Shown here: piece after piece, positions 8,162-16,972 of the stretch
Position numbering within the stretch: position 1 is the first letter of the stretch
Layout: each line of letters starts with the position of its first letter
Assembly (NCBI GenBank): GCA_963169045.1
Contig: CAUJDF010000040.1
Span: 1-61,559, forward strand
Direction of reading: 5' to 3'
DNA: 61,559 nt
Origin: Myxococcota bacterium
GTDB taxonomy: Bacteria > Myxococcota_A > Bradymonadia > UBA7976 > UBA1532
Notes under the pieces: model-generated
Database searches by the model: none
Told to the model about the DNA's origin: nothing
Seen by the model: the letters and a program-made list of their open reading frames with translations, nothing else
Made by a program: the position numbers and the translations under genes

Positions 8162-10588
8162 TCAGCGCCGGAGCGCCTGCAGGTCGGTCTGCAGCTCGTC
8201 GTGCGCGGCGAGCAGCTCGACGCCGTCGCGGGCGCCGAGCAGCGCCTCGAGGTGGGTGTAATAGGTGGCGCCGTCGAGCTCGCCCGCCCGCGCCATGAGC
8301 GCCTGCCACTCGCGGCTCTCGACGCGCGCCGCCAGCATCTGCAGCGCGGCGACCTCGTCCTCGAAGCCGTCGGTGGCGAGGCCGTGCGTGTCGCGGGCGG
8401 CGTCGGGACCGCTGTAGCGCGCGATGCGGTCCGGCGCGAAGGTGCCCGCGGCGAAGCGGGCCCCGCCCGTCGACAGGTAGAGGTCCTGGCCGACGAGCTC
8501 GGCCAGCGCCACGCGGGCCTCCGGCCGGTTGACGAGGCGCAGCAGGCGGCCGTTGCGCGAGAGCGGCACGTCCGCGAACCCGATCGGCTGCATGATCTGC
8601 TCGCCGAGCGCCGCCGCCTCGACCAGCACCTCGCGGTCGTAACGCCCGTCGAGGCGCTCCCACGGATCGGGCAGCGGCGGGACGCGCCAGGCGGGCCGCC
8701 CGCCGGCGTTCATGCGCGCGATCTTGGCGTGCAGGGCGGCCAGCGATGCCTGCAGGGCGTCGCACTCCTGCTTCTGCATCGCGCACTCGCTGCGCAGCAG
8801 GCCCACGCCCTGGTCCGACACGACGTACCGGTTGGCGTCGATCGTGCCGACGGCGAGGCGGCGCCCGATCGCGAGCGGATCGCCGAGGTTCTGCACGCCC
8901 TCCGACCAGCACTCGCCCCCGGCGAGCTGCGCCTGCCACAGCGGCAGGTAGTTCTCGCGGATCCAGCACTCGTCGAAGACGCGGTCGCAGATGGGCGCCT
9001 CGGCCTCGAGCGCGTCGATGTTGCGGCCGAGCTCCGAGGCCCGACAGACCAGCGCGTTGAGGTACTCGAAGCTGTCGCGCCCCTTGCTGTCGGCGATGGC
9101 TTCCAGGTCGCCGCAGGCCAGCGGCATGCAGCCGGCCGGGTCGTCCCACTCGAAGCACGCGTCGAAGGCCTCGCCGTTCCACGCGTCGATCGGCTGCGTG
9201 CGGCAGAAGCGCGTCTGGCACCCGCGGATGGCTTCCTCGGCGTCGTAGCCGTAGCCGATGTTGTCGGCCAGCGGCCAGGCGTTCTCGATGTCGTCGACGT
9301 GGTCCGCGCCGATCATGACCTGGTCGCAGACGTGCGCGATGTATTGCTCGCTCACGCCGGGAATGCACGGACGCATCGTGTTCGCCGCCTGCGCCAGCAG
9401 GCTCGAGCGCTCGGCCGGCGTCACGCCCGCGTTCACCTGGGCGTTGAGGTCGCGACAGTGCTGGCGGTTGTCGGCGTTGACCTGCGCGTTGCCCGGCTGC
9501 CACTGCTCGTTGCAGGCGCGCGGGCCGCCCGTGCCGTTGGCGTTCCAGGTGAAGTCGGCCGTGTTGCACACCTTGCCGCACGGCCAGCGCGACTGGTTCG
9601 TCATGTCGATGCGGTATGCGGTGCCCGCCACGCCGTTGGGGCGCGCGACGATGTCGTAGATCGTGCCCGACACCTCGTCGATGAACGCGGCCGTCGGCCA
9701 CGCGCTCTGCGCCGGCGTGCTCTCGAAGCAGTTGTTCAGCTTGCTCTGCATCACGGCGACCTGCGCGAACCGCTGGCCGTCGGGCAGGAGCGGCAGGTAG
9801 CCGCAGACGTCGGCGCCGAAGTTGACGACCTTCAGCTCGCGGCTGCCCGCCTCGCGCTGGTAGGCGTCGACCGACTGCGCGTCGAAGAGGATCTGGAACG
9901 TCTGGGAGTTGGCGGCCATGAACGACGAGTCGCACGACGCGCCGTTCGAGCAGGCGTCGTCGTCGACGTGGCCCGAGAACTCATGGGTGGCCTCGTGCAC
10001 GACGGTGCTGGCCCGGTCCATGACCGTCTTGTTCCAGAACCACGGGAAGTAGAACGTGCACGCCGAGTTGGACGAGGGGTTCGACGCGAAGAGGAACCCG
10101 TCGGCGCCGCCCGGCTCGTCGTCGTCGCCGAGGCACTCCCAGTCGTAGCCCTCTTCGGAGATGTAGAAGTCGACGTACTGGGTGAGCCAGTGCGTCACCA
10201 CCTCGCCGCCCGGCAGGATGCCCGTGGCCGTGGCGAAGTGGGTGAATGTGTCGTTGTCGCGGTGGATGCCGACGTACTCGACGGCGTAGCCGCCGTTCAC
10301 CGTGCGCGCGGCCCAGGTGTTCGGGTCGCAGTCGGGGACGTCGGCGATGATGTCCTCCCAGTAGTCCCAGTTCTCGTCGAGGCCGAGGCGCTGGACCACC
10401 ATGTCGCGGATGGCGTTGCGCGTGGCGGGGCTGTCGCAGACGACCTCGGTCATCCAGTCGTCGCCGCTCTGGGTGCCCCTGAGCCATCCCCACGTGTTGA
10501 AGTCGTTGCTCGACGGCGGACAGGCGTCGGCGAGCGCGTCGGCCGCGAACAGGAGGACGAGCCCGGCGAGGGCGGTCTGTGTCTTCAT
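8162..10588 (-). CDS. Secreted HExxH zinc metalloprotease-like protein
   Basis: About 808 residues with a Sec signal peptide (cleavage likely after ADALA, residue 20). VVHEATHEFSGH at about 196-207 carries an HExxH zincin motif (His198, Glu199, His202), with His207 as a possible extra ligand; spacing does not match the metzincin HExxHxxGxxH. Many paired Cys (for example CNEQW, CRDLN, CQTRFC) suggest a disulphide-rich exported protein. The C-terminal third is helical without repeats. The ATG has a GAGGA site just upstream and lies 8 bases after the upstream lipoprotein's stop, so the two form an operon. Peptidase activity is inferred from the motif alone. No known family is recognised; it may act on cell-surface or prey proteins. 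Confidence 0.8.
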   Translation of the reverse strand: MKTQTALAGLVLLFAADALADACPPSSNDFNTWGWLRGTQSGDDWMTEVVCDSPATRNAIRDMVVQRLGLDENWDYWEDIIADVPDCDPNTWAARTVNGGYAVEYVGIHRDNDTFTHFATATGILPGGEVVTHWLTQYVDFYISEEGYDWECLGDDDEPGGADGFLFASNPSSNSACTFYFPWFWNKTVMDRASTVVHEATHEFSGHVDDDACSNGASCDSSFMAANSQTFQILFDAQSVDAYQREAGSRELKVVNFGADVCGYLPLLPDGQRFAQVAVMQSKLNNCFESTPAQSAWPTAAFIDEVSGTIYDIVARPNGVAGTAYRIDMTNQSRWPCGKVCNTADFTWNANGTGGPRACNEQWQPGNAQVNADNRQHCRDLNAQVNAGVTPAERSSLLAQAANTMRPCIPGVSEQYIAHVCDQVMIGADHVDDIENAWPLADNIGYGYDAEEAIRGCQTRFCRTQPIDAWNGEAFDACFEWDDPAGCMPLACGDLEAIADSKGRDSFEYLNALVCRASELGRNIDALEAEAPICDRVFDECWIRENYLPLWQAQLAGGECWSEGVQNLGDPLAIGRRLAVGTIDANRYVVSDQGVGLLRSECAMQKQECDALQASLAALHAKIARMNAGGRPAWRVPPLPDPWERLDGRYDREVLVEAAALGEQIMQPIGFADVPLSRNGRLLRLVNRPEARVALAELVGQDLYLSTGGARFAAGTFAPDRIARYSGPDAARDTHGLATDGFEDEVAALQMLAARVESREWQALMARAGELDGATYYTHLEALLGARDGVELLAAHDELQTDLQALRR

Positions 10589-10596
10589 GGTCGTCC

Positions 10597-11487
10597 TCAC
10601 CGGGTCTGATAGAGGCGGTAGTGTTCTTCGGGCGGCAGCGCGGCGCGCAGCCGGCGCTTCGCGATCGCCCGGGGCAGCGCCCGGAGCGTGGCCGCGACCG
10701 CGTCGCCGCGGTTCGGGTTCTCCGGATCGGCCGACAGACGCACCAACAGATCGGACGCGAGCGGCGTGCCGGCGCGGCTGCGGTCGACGAGGGCGCGCAG
10801 CGCCACCTGGGCGGCGAGCGCCTCGGGCGGCGGGTCGTGCGGATGCGCCCCGGTGGGGTACGGCGCGGCCTTCTCGCGGGCGCGGTCCGCCAGCAGGTCG
10901 AGGCTGCGCGGGCTGTCGACGATCGACAGCAGGCGCAGGCATTCCATCGTGGGCCCGACCGCGTGGACGGGCACGGCCGCGCAGACCTCGGCGATGCGGT
11001 CGGCGGCCTCGGCGCCGCCGGCGGCGATGGCCTCGAAGCCCTCGCGCAGCCGCTGCGCGTGGGCCTGCGCGCTCGCCTCGTCGGTGGGCAGCGTCTGCCA
11101 CGCCTCGAGGACCGACGCGATGGGGGCGTCGATCGGCGCCGCCCCCGGCGCGGCCGGGTCGAACAGCGGCGGGGCGGCCGACGCCGCGGGCGGCGCGAGC
11201 GGCCCCGCCGGCCCGGCGTCGGGCGCGGCGGCGTCGGGCGCGATCGCGTCGGCGGTGGCGGCGTCGGCGGTGGCGGCGTCGGGCGCGGCGGCGTCGGGCG
11301 CGGCGGCGTCGGGCCGGATCGCGGCGTCGGGTCGCGGCGCCGCGTCGGCGGGGACGGGCGCGGCGTCCGGCGCCGGCCCGATGCCGGCGTCGGCCGCGCC
11401 GTTCGACTTCCCGTCGCAGCCGGCCGCGAGCGCGAGGAGGAGACAGGCGACCGCCCGGGGGACCGGAGGTCGGGAGCGTATGTTCAT
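10597..11487 (-). CDS. Lipoprotein with PDAA linker and helical repeat domain
   Basis: About 296 residues. The signal peptide ends in a lipobox LALAAGC, followed by a linker of about 70 residues made of repeated PDAA/ADAA units, a spacer frequent in myxobacterial outer-membrane lipoproteins. The C-terminal 150 residues are Ala/Leu/Arg-rich helices with conserved-looking Cys pairs (AEVCAAV, MECLRLL) and a HEAT-like pattern (RSLDLLADRAREKA). In-frame sequence continues upstream, but the ATG at 11485-11487 is the one that yields a signal peptide. It is the first gene of a two-gene operon with the HExxH protein and could anchor, inhibit or deliver it; this is inference from adjacency. The promoter is expected in the region shared with the divergent outer-membrane protein gene. 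Confidence 0.8.
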   Translation of the reverse strand: MNIRSRPPVPRAVACLLLALAAGCDGKSNGAADAGIGPAPDAAPVPADAAPRPDAAIRPDAAAPDAAAPDAATADAATADAIAPDAAAPDAGPAGPLAPPAASAAPPLFDPAAPGAAPIDAPIASVLEAWQTLPTDEASAQAHAQRLREGFEAIAAGGAEAADRIAEVCAAVPVHAVGPTMECLRLLSIVDSPRSLDLLADRAREKAAPYPTGAHPHDPPPEALAAQVALRALVDRSRAGTPLASDLLVRLSADPENPNRGDAVAATLRALPRAIAKRRLRAALPPEEHYRLYQTR

Positions 11488-11520
11488 GAAGACGTCCAGG
11501 GTGATGGCGGGAGCGGCGCA

Positions 11521-11535
11521 ATCTGTATCACAGAT
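11521..11535. promoter_or_regulatory. AT-rich palindrome between divergent operons (candidate operator)
   Basis: ATCTGT-ATC-ACAGAT is a perfect 6-bp inverted repeat with a 3-base spacer, flanked by CGC(A) and GCG that extend it imperfectly. It lies in the 163-base region between two divergent start codons, 34 bases upstream of the lipoprotein ATG. It stands out against GC-rich surroundings, as expected of a dimeric regulator site. It does not match a CRP/FNR or LexA consensus. Confidence 0.4.
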
Positions 11536-11650
11536 GCGTCGCGCGCCGCTCGGGCGGCCGCGCGCTCGATGGCGCTCGCGCCCGCCCTCTGGTGGGGACA
11601 TCGGCTTTCGGCTTACCCTCGCGCGCACACGGTGACGGGGGTCGTTGCGG

Positions 11651-13207
11651 ATGACGTGCGCACGCTGGCTCGCGTGGACGCCTCTCTTGTGGGTCGGTGC
11701 GGCTGCGGCGGCCGAGCCCGCCGCCCGCTGGGCCGGCGAGTCCGACCACTACCGGCCGCTGCTCGGCGTGCGGCCGCTGGGCTTCCGCATCGCGGCGCCG
11801 CTCTCGGCGGCGCTCACCGCCGAGTCGGTGGGCGCGACGCGCATCGCCTCGCCGCTGGCCTTCTCCGACGCGCCGCCGCGCTCGGACGTCGAGTACGACC
11901 CCGACACCGCCATGAACGCGCAGCTCCGCGTCGGCTTCCTCTTCGACTCCGACCGGGCGTGGTCGCCGCTCTTCATCGCCGCCGAGTACGAGCACGACCT
12001 GTACACCGGCGTCTTCTCGGGCGGCCTGCCCGAGGACGACCCGCGCGTCGACCCGCCCATGCAGCGCGGCACCGACATGCAGCTCCGCAAGGCGTACGGC
12101 CGCGTCACCTTCGGCCCCATCGTCACCGTCGCCGGCGGGTTCATGACGAGCCACTGGGGCCTCGGCCTCGTCGCCAACGACGGCGACCACGGCTGGGCGC
12201 CCGGCAGCGCGTACTTCGGCGATCCGCGCGGCGGCGACCGCGTCCTGCGCGGCTACGTCATGACCGGCCCGTGGACGCACGCCGACCTCGTGCTGCTCGG
12301 CGGCTACGACGTGGTGCAGGACGACGACGTGGCGCTCGGCGGCGACGAGGCGCGGCAGATCGTCGCCTCGGCGCAGGTCGGCTTCCGCAAGCCGCGCACG
12401 CTCGGCCTCTACGCCGCGCGCCGCGAGCAGGAGGCCGCCGACGGCAAGCAGACGAAGGTCACCGCCGTCGACCTGTACGGCAAGTGGACGACCGCGCTCG
12501 GCGAGCGCCTCGTCGGGCAGGCGGAGCTCGAGTCGGCGTTCGTCTTCGGCACCACCGAGCTCGCGCCGACGCCGGAGCGCCAGCGGTTCGACGTGCGCCA
12601 GCTCGCGGTGGCGGCCCGCGTCGGCGTCGACACCGGCGACTTCGGGACGGTGCTCGACTTCCTCTACGCCTCGGGCGACCAGAACTTCGACGACGGCCAG
12701 CAGAACGGCTTCAAGGCCGACCCCAACTTCGAGATGGGCATGCTGCTCTTCCGCCACCTGCTCGCCGCCACCACCTCGCAGGCGCCGGTGACGGCCGCCG
12801 ACCCGCTCCTGAGCGGCGTGCCGAGCGAGGACCTCGACCGCATCCCGACCCGCGGCTCGATCACCAACACCTACGCGTTCTTCCCGCGCCTCTGGTACCG
12901 CCCCGTCGACGGCCTCGAGATCTACGGCGGCCCGCTGTTCGCGTTCGCGAACGTCTCGCTGGCCGATCCCGCGCGGAACAAGATGCACGGCGGCGACCCG
13001 CACAACGCGTTCGACGCCTCGCCCGGCGACTACCTCGGCACCGAGCTCGACGTGGGCGTGCGCTACCGCGCCCTCCTCGGCGGGAGCGAGCTGACGTTCG
13101 GCCTCGAGGGCGCGCTGTTGCAGCCCGGCGACGCCTTCGACGACGCCGCCGGACAGTCCCTCGACGCGCTGGCCGGCGGCCGCGCCACCATCCGTTACCG
13201 GCTGTGA
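11651..13207 (+). CDS. Predicted outer-membrane beta-barrel protein
   Basis: About 518 residues. It starts with a Sec signal peptide (cleavage after GAAAAAE or nearby), followed by alternating amphipathic strands with aromatic girdle residues throughout: LRVGFLFDSD, PLFIAAEYEHDLY, LVLLGGYDVV, LDFLYASGD, LEIYGGPLFAFANV. The last strand ends in an aromatic/Leu terminus (YRL) typical of outer-membrane barrels. Long Asp/Gly-rich loops between strands suit an extracellular face. No TonB box or plug domain is seen, so a porin or alginate-export-like barrel is more likely than a TonB-dependent receptor. ATG at 11651 is preferred over an in-frame TTG six bases earlier. The next gene starts 8 bases after the stop, so the barrel and the lipoprotein hydrolase are co-transcribed. 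Confidence 0.8.
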   Translation: MTCARWLAWTPLLWVGAAAAAEPAARWAGESDHYRPLLGVRPLGFRIAAPLSAALTAESVGATRIASPLAFSDAPPRSDVEYDPDTAMNAQLRVGFLFDSDRAWSPLFIAAEYEHDLYTGVFSGGLPEDDPRVDPPMQRGTDMQLRKAYGRVTFGPIVTVAGGFMTSHWGLGLVANDGDHGWAPGSAYFGDPRGGDRVLRGYVMTGPWTHADLVLLGGYDVVQDDDVALGGDEARQIVASAQVGFRKPRTLGLYAARREQEAADGKQTKVTAVDLYGKWTTALGERLVGQAELESAFVFGTTELAPTPERQRFDVRQLAVAARVGVDTGDFGTVLDFLYASGDQNFDDGQQNGFKADPNFEMGMLLFRHLLAATTSQAPVTAADPLLSGVPSEDLDRIPTRGSITNTYAFFPRLWYRPVDGLEIYGGPLFAFANVSLADPARNKMHGGDPHNAFDASPGDYLGTELDVGVRYRALLGGSELTFGLEGALLQPGDAFDDAAGQSLDALAGGRATIRYRL

Positions 13208-13215
13208 GGCGAACC

Positions 13216-16200
13216 ATGAAGCGTCTGTTGCTGACCGTGTGCCTCGCCGGCTGCCTGTCCGAGGCGCCGCAGGGCCTGTCGCGCATCGACCCCGCCGCCA
13301 CCACCGTCGGGTTCGATCTGTTGCACCGGCCGCTGCCGGAGATCCCGCTGCCCAACGACGTGGCCACGCGCTACGACCCGACCTCGGCCACCGGCCGGCG
13401 CATCAACGCGTCGATGGTCGCGCCGACGTCGATGGAGCGGCGCGTCCGCGAGCAGCTCGACCAGCTCGACGGCTGGGGCGTGCTGCAGCCGATCACCATC
13501 CCGTTCACCGGGCCGCTCGACGTCGGCAGCATCGTCGACCTGAAGGGCGGCCGCACGCTGCACAGCGATCCGAACTACGACTTCGCCGACGACGTCGTCT
13601 ACCTCGTCGACATCACCCCGTCGTCGCCCGACTACGGCAAGCCGGTCGCGCTCGACGTGGGCAACGGCAACTACCCGGTCCTGCTCGAGAAACTCGAGTA
13701 CTGGAAGAACGATCCGCGCGGCGACACGCTCTCGATCTTCTTCGAGGAGCACGACGAAGACACGAACGGCAACGGCAAGCTCGATCGCGACGAGGACACC
13801 GACGCCGACGGCGTGCTCGACAAGCCCAACTACCTGCCGGGGCGCAGGCCCGCCGCCGACGACCTCGCCGGGCGCGCCGACGCGCTCATGACGTTCTACG
13901 AGCGCGAGACGAACACGCTCATCCTCAACCCGATCGTGCCGCTCCGCGAGCGCACGACGTACGCGGTGGTGGTGACGCGGCGCCTGCGCGACGCCGCCGG
14001 CGAGCCCGTCGGGTCGCCGTTCCCGTTCGTCAACCACGAGTCGCAGACCGAGGCGCTGAAGCGCCTGCCGGACGTGCTGCCGGCGGGCCTGAAGATGAGC
14101 GACGTGGCCTTCGCGTTCGCCTACACGACGCAGTCGTTCTCGTCGCACTGGGTGGCGGTGCGCGAGGGTCTGTACGGCGAGGGCGTGCAGGCGCACCTCG
14201 GGCGCGACTTCCCCGCCGACGTGGCGGGCGTGGCGCGCGTGCTCGACCGCGACGTGCCCAACCCGCACATCGTGCCCGCCGAGGTCTGGAAGCGCCCGTT
14301 CGGCATCATCAACAGCCAGATCCGCGGCATCGACGCCAACTCCGACGCCATCCGCAACGTCAACGAGGCGCAGGACTACGTCGACTACCTCGCCGCCTGG
14401 ACGTTCGAGTCGCCGCAGCTCTTCGAGCGCACGGACGCCGACGGGAACCCGCTGCCGCTCGACGCGCAGTCGTGGCCGCCCGACCTCGACCGCGTGGCGG
14501 CGAAGGCGCGCCGCGAGACGGTCCACGTGCTCATGGCCGTGCCGCGCAAGGAGGTCTCGGCGCGCGGCGAGGGCAAGCCGGCGCCGGTGGTGCTGCTCGG
14601 CCACGGCTACACCGGCAACCGCTTCGACGCGGCGACGTTCGGCGGCTGGTTCGCGCGGCAGGGCCTCGCCACGCTCTCGATCGACTGCGTCTCCCACGGC
14701 CTCGAGCTCGACCCCGACGAGGAGATGCTCGCGCGCACGCTCCTCAAGGGCTTCGGCCTCGAGCAGTTCGGCAACGCGGTGCTCACCGGGCGCGCGTTCG
14801 ACCAGGACGCCGACGGGCGCGCCGACTCCGGCGCCGACTTCTGGACGGCGTACCTCTTCCACACCCGCGACGTGGTGCGGCAGTGCGCGCTCGACCACAT
14901 GCAGCTCGTGCGCATCCTGCGCAGCTTCGACGGGCAGCGGCGCTGGTCCTTCGATCTGAACGGCGACGGCCAGCCGGAGCTCGCGGGCGACTTCGACGCC
15001 GACGGCCAGGTCGACTTCGGCGGCGACGGCTTCATCGGCATGTCCGGCGGCTCGCTCGGCGGGATCATGTCGACGGTCGTCGGCGCGCTCGAGCCGAACG
15101 TGCAGGCCATCGCGCCCATCGCCGGCGGCGGCGGCCTCGGCCACATCGGCCTGCGCTCGCAGCAGGGCGGCGTGCGCGAGGCGGTGATCCTGCGCGTCAT
15201 GGGACCGCTGTACGTCGCCACCGTCGACGCGGCCACGGGCACGACCGCGGTCGAGACGATCGTGCCGAGCCTCAACAACACGGCGACGCGCCTCCTCGGC
15301 CACGTCGAGGGCGTGCGGCCCGGCGACACGATGATCGTCGAGAACCTCGTCAACGGCCGGCGCGGCTGCGGCTACGTCGACGCCGAGGGCCGCGCGCGCG
15401 CCGCCGTCGACAGCGATCGCGGCGACCGCACCGCGCTGCGCTTCTACCGCGGCCGGCAGCTCGTCCCCGGCTCGACCGAGTGCGAGCTCGTCGCCGGCGC
15501 GACGTCGGTCGTCACCGTCGACACCTTCCTCGAGCCCGTCGAGTTCGAGGGCGCGACGATCGAGAAGGGCACGCCGCTCGCGGCGCTGGCCGAAGGCCTC
15601 GGCGAGCGCCGCGCGTCGCCGGGCATGCGCCGCTTCCTCGCGCTCGGCCAGCTCGTGCTCGACGGCGGCGATCCGGCCACCTACGCGCGCCACCTGCTGC
15701 TCGAGCCGCTCGAGTACCCGCGCCTCGGCGAGAAGACGGGCGCGCACACGCTCGTGGTGACGACCGTCGGCGACATGAACGTGCCCGCGAGCAGCGGCCT
15801 CACCGTGGGCCGGGCCGCCGGCCTCATCGACTACACGAAGGACGACCCGCGCTACGGCGTGCCGCCCAACCAGGTGCTCCTCGACAACTACGTGGCCGAG
15901 GCGGTGCATACCTACGGCCGCTTCCGCGACGCCGCCGGCGAGCCGGTGCACATCGACGTCGAGAACTTCAGCGGCGGCGACGACCCCTGGGGCGACACCG
16001 TCCCGCGCCTCGACCCGCCGCTGCGCCTGAACTTCGCGGCGACCGACCGCCTGGGCGGGCGCTCCGCCGCCATCTTCCCCTACGCGGTGCCCACCGGGCA
16101 GCACGGCTTCGCGGCGCCCGGCGAGATGACCGACGCGCTGCGCGAGGCGTGCCGCGCCGCCTGCGCCGAAGGCGACGACTGCGGCTGCGACACGGCCCGC

Positions 16201-16335
16201 GGCTACGACGTCGGCGCGTTCATGTTCAACATGATCGGTCGCTTCCTCGCGACGGGCGGCGCCGAGCTGCGCGACGACGCGTGCCAGTCCGCCGACGCCT
16301 GCGCCTGGATCCCGCCCCCGCCGCCCGACCGCTGA
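13216..16335 (+). CDS. Large lipoprotein alpha/beta hydrolase (lipase/esterase-like) with Ca-binding-like inserts
   Basis: About 1039 residues. A short signal peptide ends in a lipobox (VCLAGC, Cys13). The N-terminal third (FDLLHRPLPEIPLPND, then VPLRERTTYAVVV) resembles the N-terminal domain of bacterial virulence-factor lipases. The hydrolase core has an oxyanion-type LLGHGYTG (His near 463) and a nucleophile elbow GMSGG (Ser near 610, GxSxG). Asp-rich loops like EF-hand or FG-GAP calcium sites occur at about 190-210 and again at 580-607, immediately before the nucleophile. A C-terminal Cys-rich stretch (CRAACAEGDDCGC) may form disulphides. Catalytic Asp and His were not located with certainty. 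It is co-transcribed with the barrel protein, so the pair may work at the outer membrane. Confidence 0.82.
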   Translation: MKRLLLTVCLAGCLSEAPQGLSRIDPAATTVGFDLLHRPLPEIPLPNDVATRYDPTSATGRRINASMVAPTSMERRVREQLDQLDGWGVLQPITIPFTGPLDVGSIVDLKGGRTLHSDPNYDFADDVVYLVDITPSSPDYGKPVALDVGNGNYPVLLEKLEYWKNDPRGDTLSIFFEEHDEDTNGNGKLDRDEDTDADGVLDKPNYLPGRRPAADDLAGRADALMTFYERETNTLILNPIVPLRERTTYAVVVTRRLRDAAGEPVGSPFPFVNHESQTEALKRLPDVLPAGLKMSDVAFAFAYTTQSFSSHWVAVREGLYGEGVQAHLGRDFPADVAGVARVLDRDVPNPHIVPAEVWKRPFGIINSQIRGIDANSDAIRNVNEAQDYVDYLAAWTFESPQLFERTDADGNPLPLDAQSWPPDLDRVAAKARRETVHVLMAVPRKEVSARGEGKPAPVVLLGHGYTGNRFDAATFGGWFARQGLATLSIDCVSHGLELDPDEEMLARTLLKGFGLEQFGNAVLTGRAFDQDADGRADSGADFWTAYLFHTRDVVRQCALDHMQLVRILRSFDGQRRWSFDLNGDGQPELAGDFDADGQVDFGGDGFIGMSGGSLGGIMSTVVGALEPNVQAIAPIAGGGGLGHIGLRSQQGGVREAVILRVMGPLYVATVDAATGTTAVETIVPSLNNTATRLLGHVEGVRPGDTMIVENLVNGRRGCGYVDAEGRARAAVDSDRGDRTALRFYRGRQLVPGSTECELVAGATSVVTVDTFLEPVEFEGATIEKGTPLAALAEGLGERRASPGMRRFLALGQLVLDGGDPATYARHLLLEPLEYPRLGEKTGAHTLVVTTVGDMNVPASSGLTVGRAAGLIDYTKDDPRYGVPPNQVLLDNYVAEAVHTYGRFRDAAGEPVHIDVENFSGGDDPWGDTVPRLDPPLRLNFAATDRLGGRSAAIFPYAVPTGQHGFAAPGEMTDALREACRAACAEGDDCGCDTARGYDVGAFMFNMIGRFLATGGAELRDDACQSADACAWIPPPPPDR

Positions 16336-16366
16336 CCCGCGGCGCCCTCAACGGACGCCGGCGCTG

Positions 16367-16837
16367 TCAGCGCGCGAAGTGCGCCGCCACGTCCTCGCGC
16401 GCGACGGGCCCGAAGTGCCCGGTGAAGAACGTCGTCGCGCCGGGTGCCAGCTCGTCGAGCAGCCGCGCGACGTCCCGGCGGTTGTCCTCGAGGTCGCACA
16501 CGTAGAAGTGGGTCTCGGCGCCGCCGCCCACGATGGCGCCGCGGAAGGTGTCGCCGACGAAGGCGACGTCGCCGGACACGACGACGAGCGAGCCGTCCGT
16601 GTGGCCGTGCACGACGACGACGCGGCCCTCGATGCCGGCGATCGACGCGAGCGGCAGCGCGTCCTCGACCCACACGTCGGCCGCGAGCGGCGGGAACGTG
16701 CCGCTCCGGTCGGTCGATGCCCGCACGCCGGCGATCGTCCCCACCGGACACATCGCCTGCACGTGCCGGCCCGCGGCGAGCATGGCCCGGTCGCCGGCGC
16801 CGGCGATCACCCGCGTGCCGTAGCGCGCCTGAAAGTG
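16367..16837 (-). pseudogene. Metallo-beta-lactamase-fold hydrolase remnant lacking its N-terminal metal motif
   Basis: The minus-strand frame reads as the second half of an MBL-fold enzyme: FQARYGTRV, then HGHTDGSL (middle His ligand), SGDVAFVGDTFRG (Asp ligand) and FFTGHFGP (last His ligand), ending with a normal stop. The first half, which should contain HxHxDH, is absent in all frames. Recognisable homology stops at the FQARYG segment, a few bases from a 28-bp palindrome. In-frame sequence continues upstream to 16924 but is Arg/Ser-rich and unlike the family. It is probably a truncated, non-functional gene. A short functional protein is possible but would lack two to three metal ligands. 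It is convergent with the lipoprotein hydrolase. Confidence 0.65.
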
Positions 16838-16844
16838 CCGCCTG

Positions 16845-16881
16845 CCGCCGACTGTCGATCGACGGTCGGCGGACCGTCGAT
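16845..16881. repeat. Two overlapping inverted repeats (mutually exclusive hairpins)
   Basis: Positions 16845-16872 form a 28-bp near-perfect palindrome centred on GTCGATCGAC, with a single T/G mismatch pair. Positions 16858-16881 form a second perfect inverted repeat: ATCGACGGTC, loop GGCG, GACCGTCGAT. They share the middle arm, so only one can form at a time. The element can also be read as three alternating ACCGTCGAT-like half-sites. It sits at the truncated end of the MBL remnant and upstream of the trypsin-like gene. Confidence 0.6.
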
Positions 16882-16918
16882 ACACCCCTCCGTCCCACGT
16901 CCCACGGGCCTCGAAGGA

Positions 16919-16934
16919 CGGCACGGCTCTTGAT
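16919..16934 (+). promoter_or_regulatory. Sigma-54-like promoter motif upstream of the trypsin-like lipoprotein
   Basis: CGGCACG-GCTC-TTGAT matches the -24 element of sigma-54 promoters at 6 of 7 positions and the -12 element (TTGCW) at 4 of 5, with the correct 4-base spacer. The mismatch is in the normally conserved GC of the -12 box. It ends 38 bases before the GTG start, and the same variant occurs at 33512-33527 and 52854-52869. Confidence 0.4.
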
Positions 16935-16960
16935 GAAGGGGGGTGTCAGACCCCCTCACC

Positions 16961-16965
16961 AGGAG
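16961..16965 (+). promoter_or_regulatory. Shine-Dalgarno site selecting GTG 16973
   Basis: AGGAG lies 7 bases before GTG 16973-16975, which begins a good lipoprotein signal peptide. An upstream in-frame GTG at 16943 has no ribosome site and lies in a small GGGGGT/ACCCCC hairpin (16939-16955). Confidence 0.65.
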
Positions 16966-16972
16966 ACATTCC

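Noticed and set aside
10589-11521. Extending the HExxH protein upstream into the lipoprotein gene in the same frame
   Set aside because: The open frame continues, but it is out of frame with the lipoprotein, and the ATG at 10588 has both a ribosome site and a signal peptide.
13195-16104. Long minus-strand open frame opposite the lipoprotein hydrolase
   Set aside because: Composition is His/Arg/Val low-complexity with no motifs or ribosome site; the plus-strand frame has signal peptide, GxSxG and family similarity.
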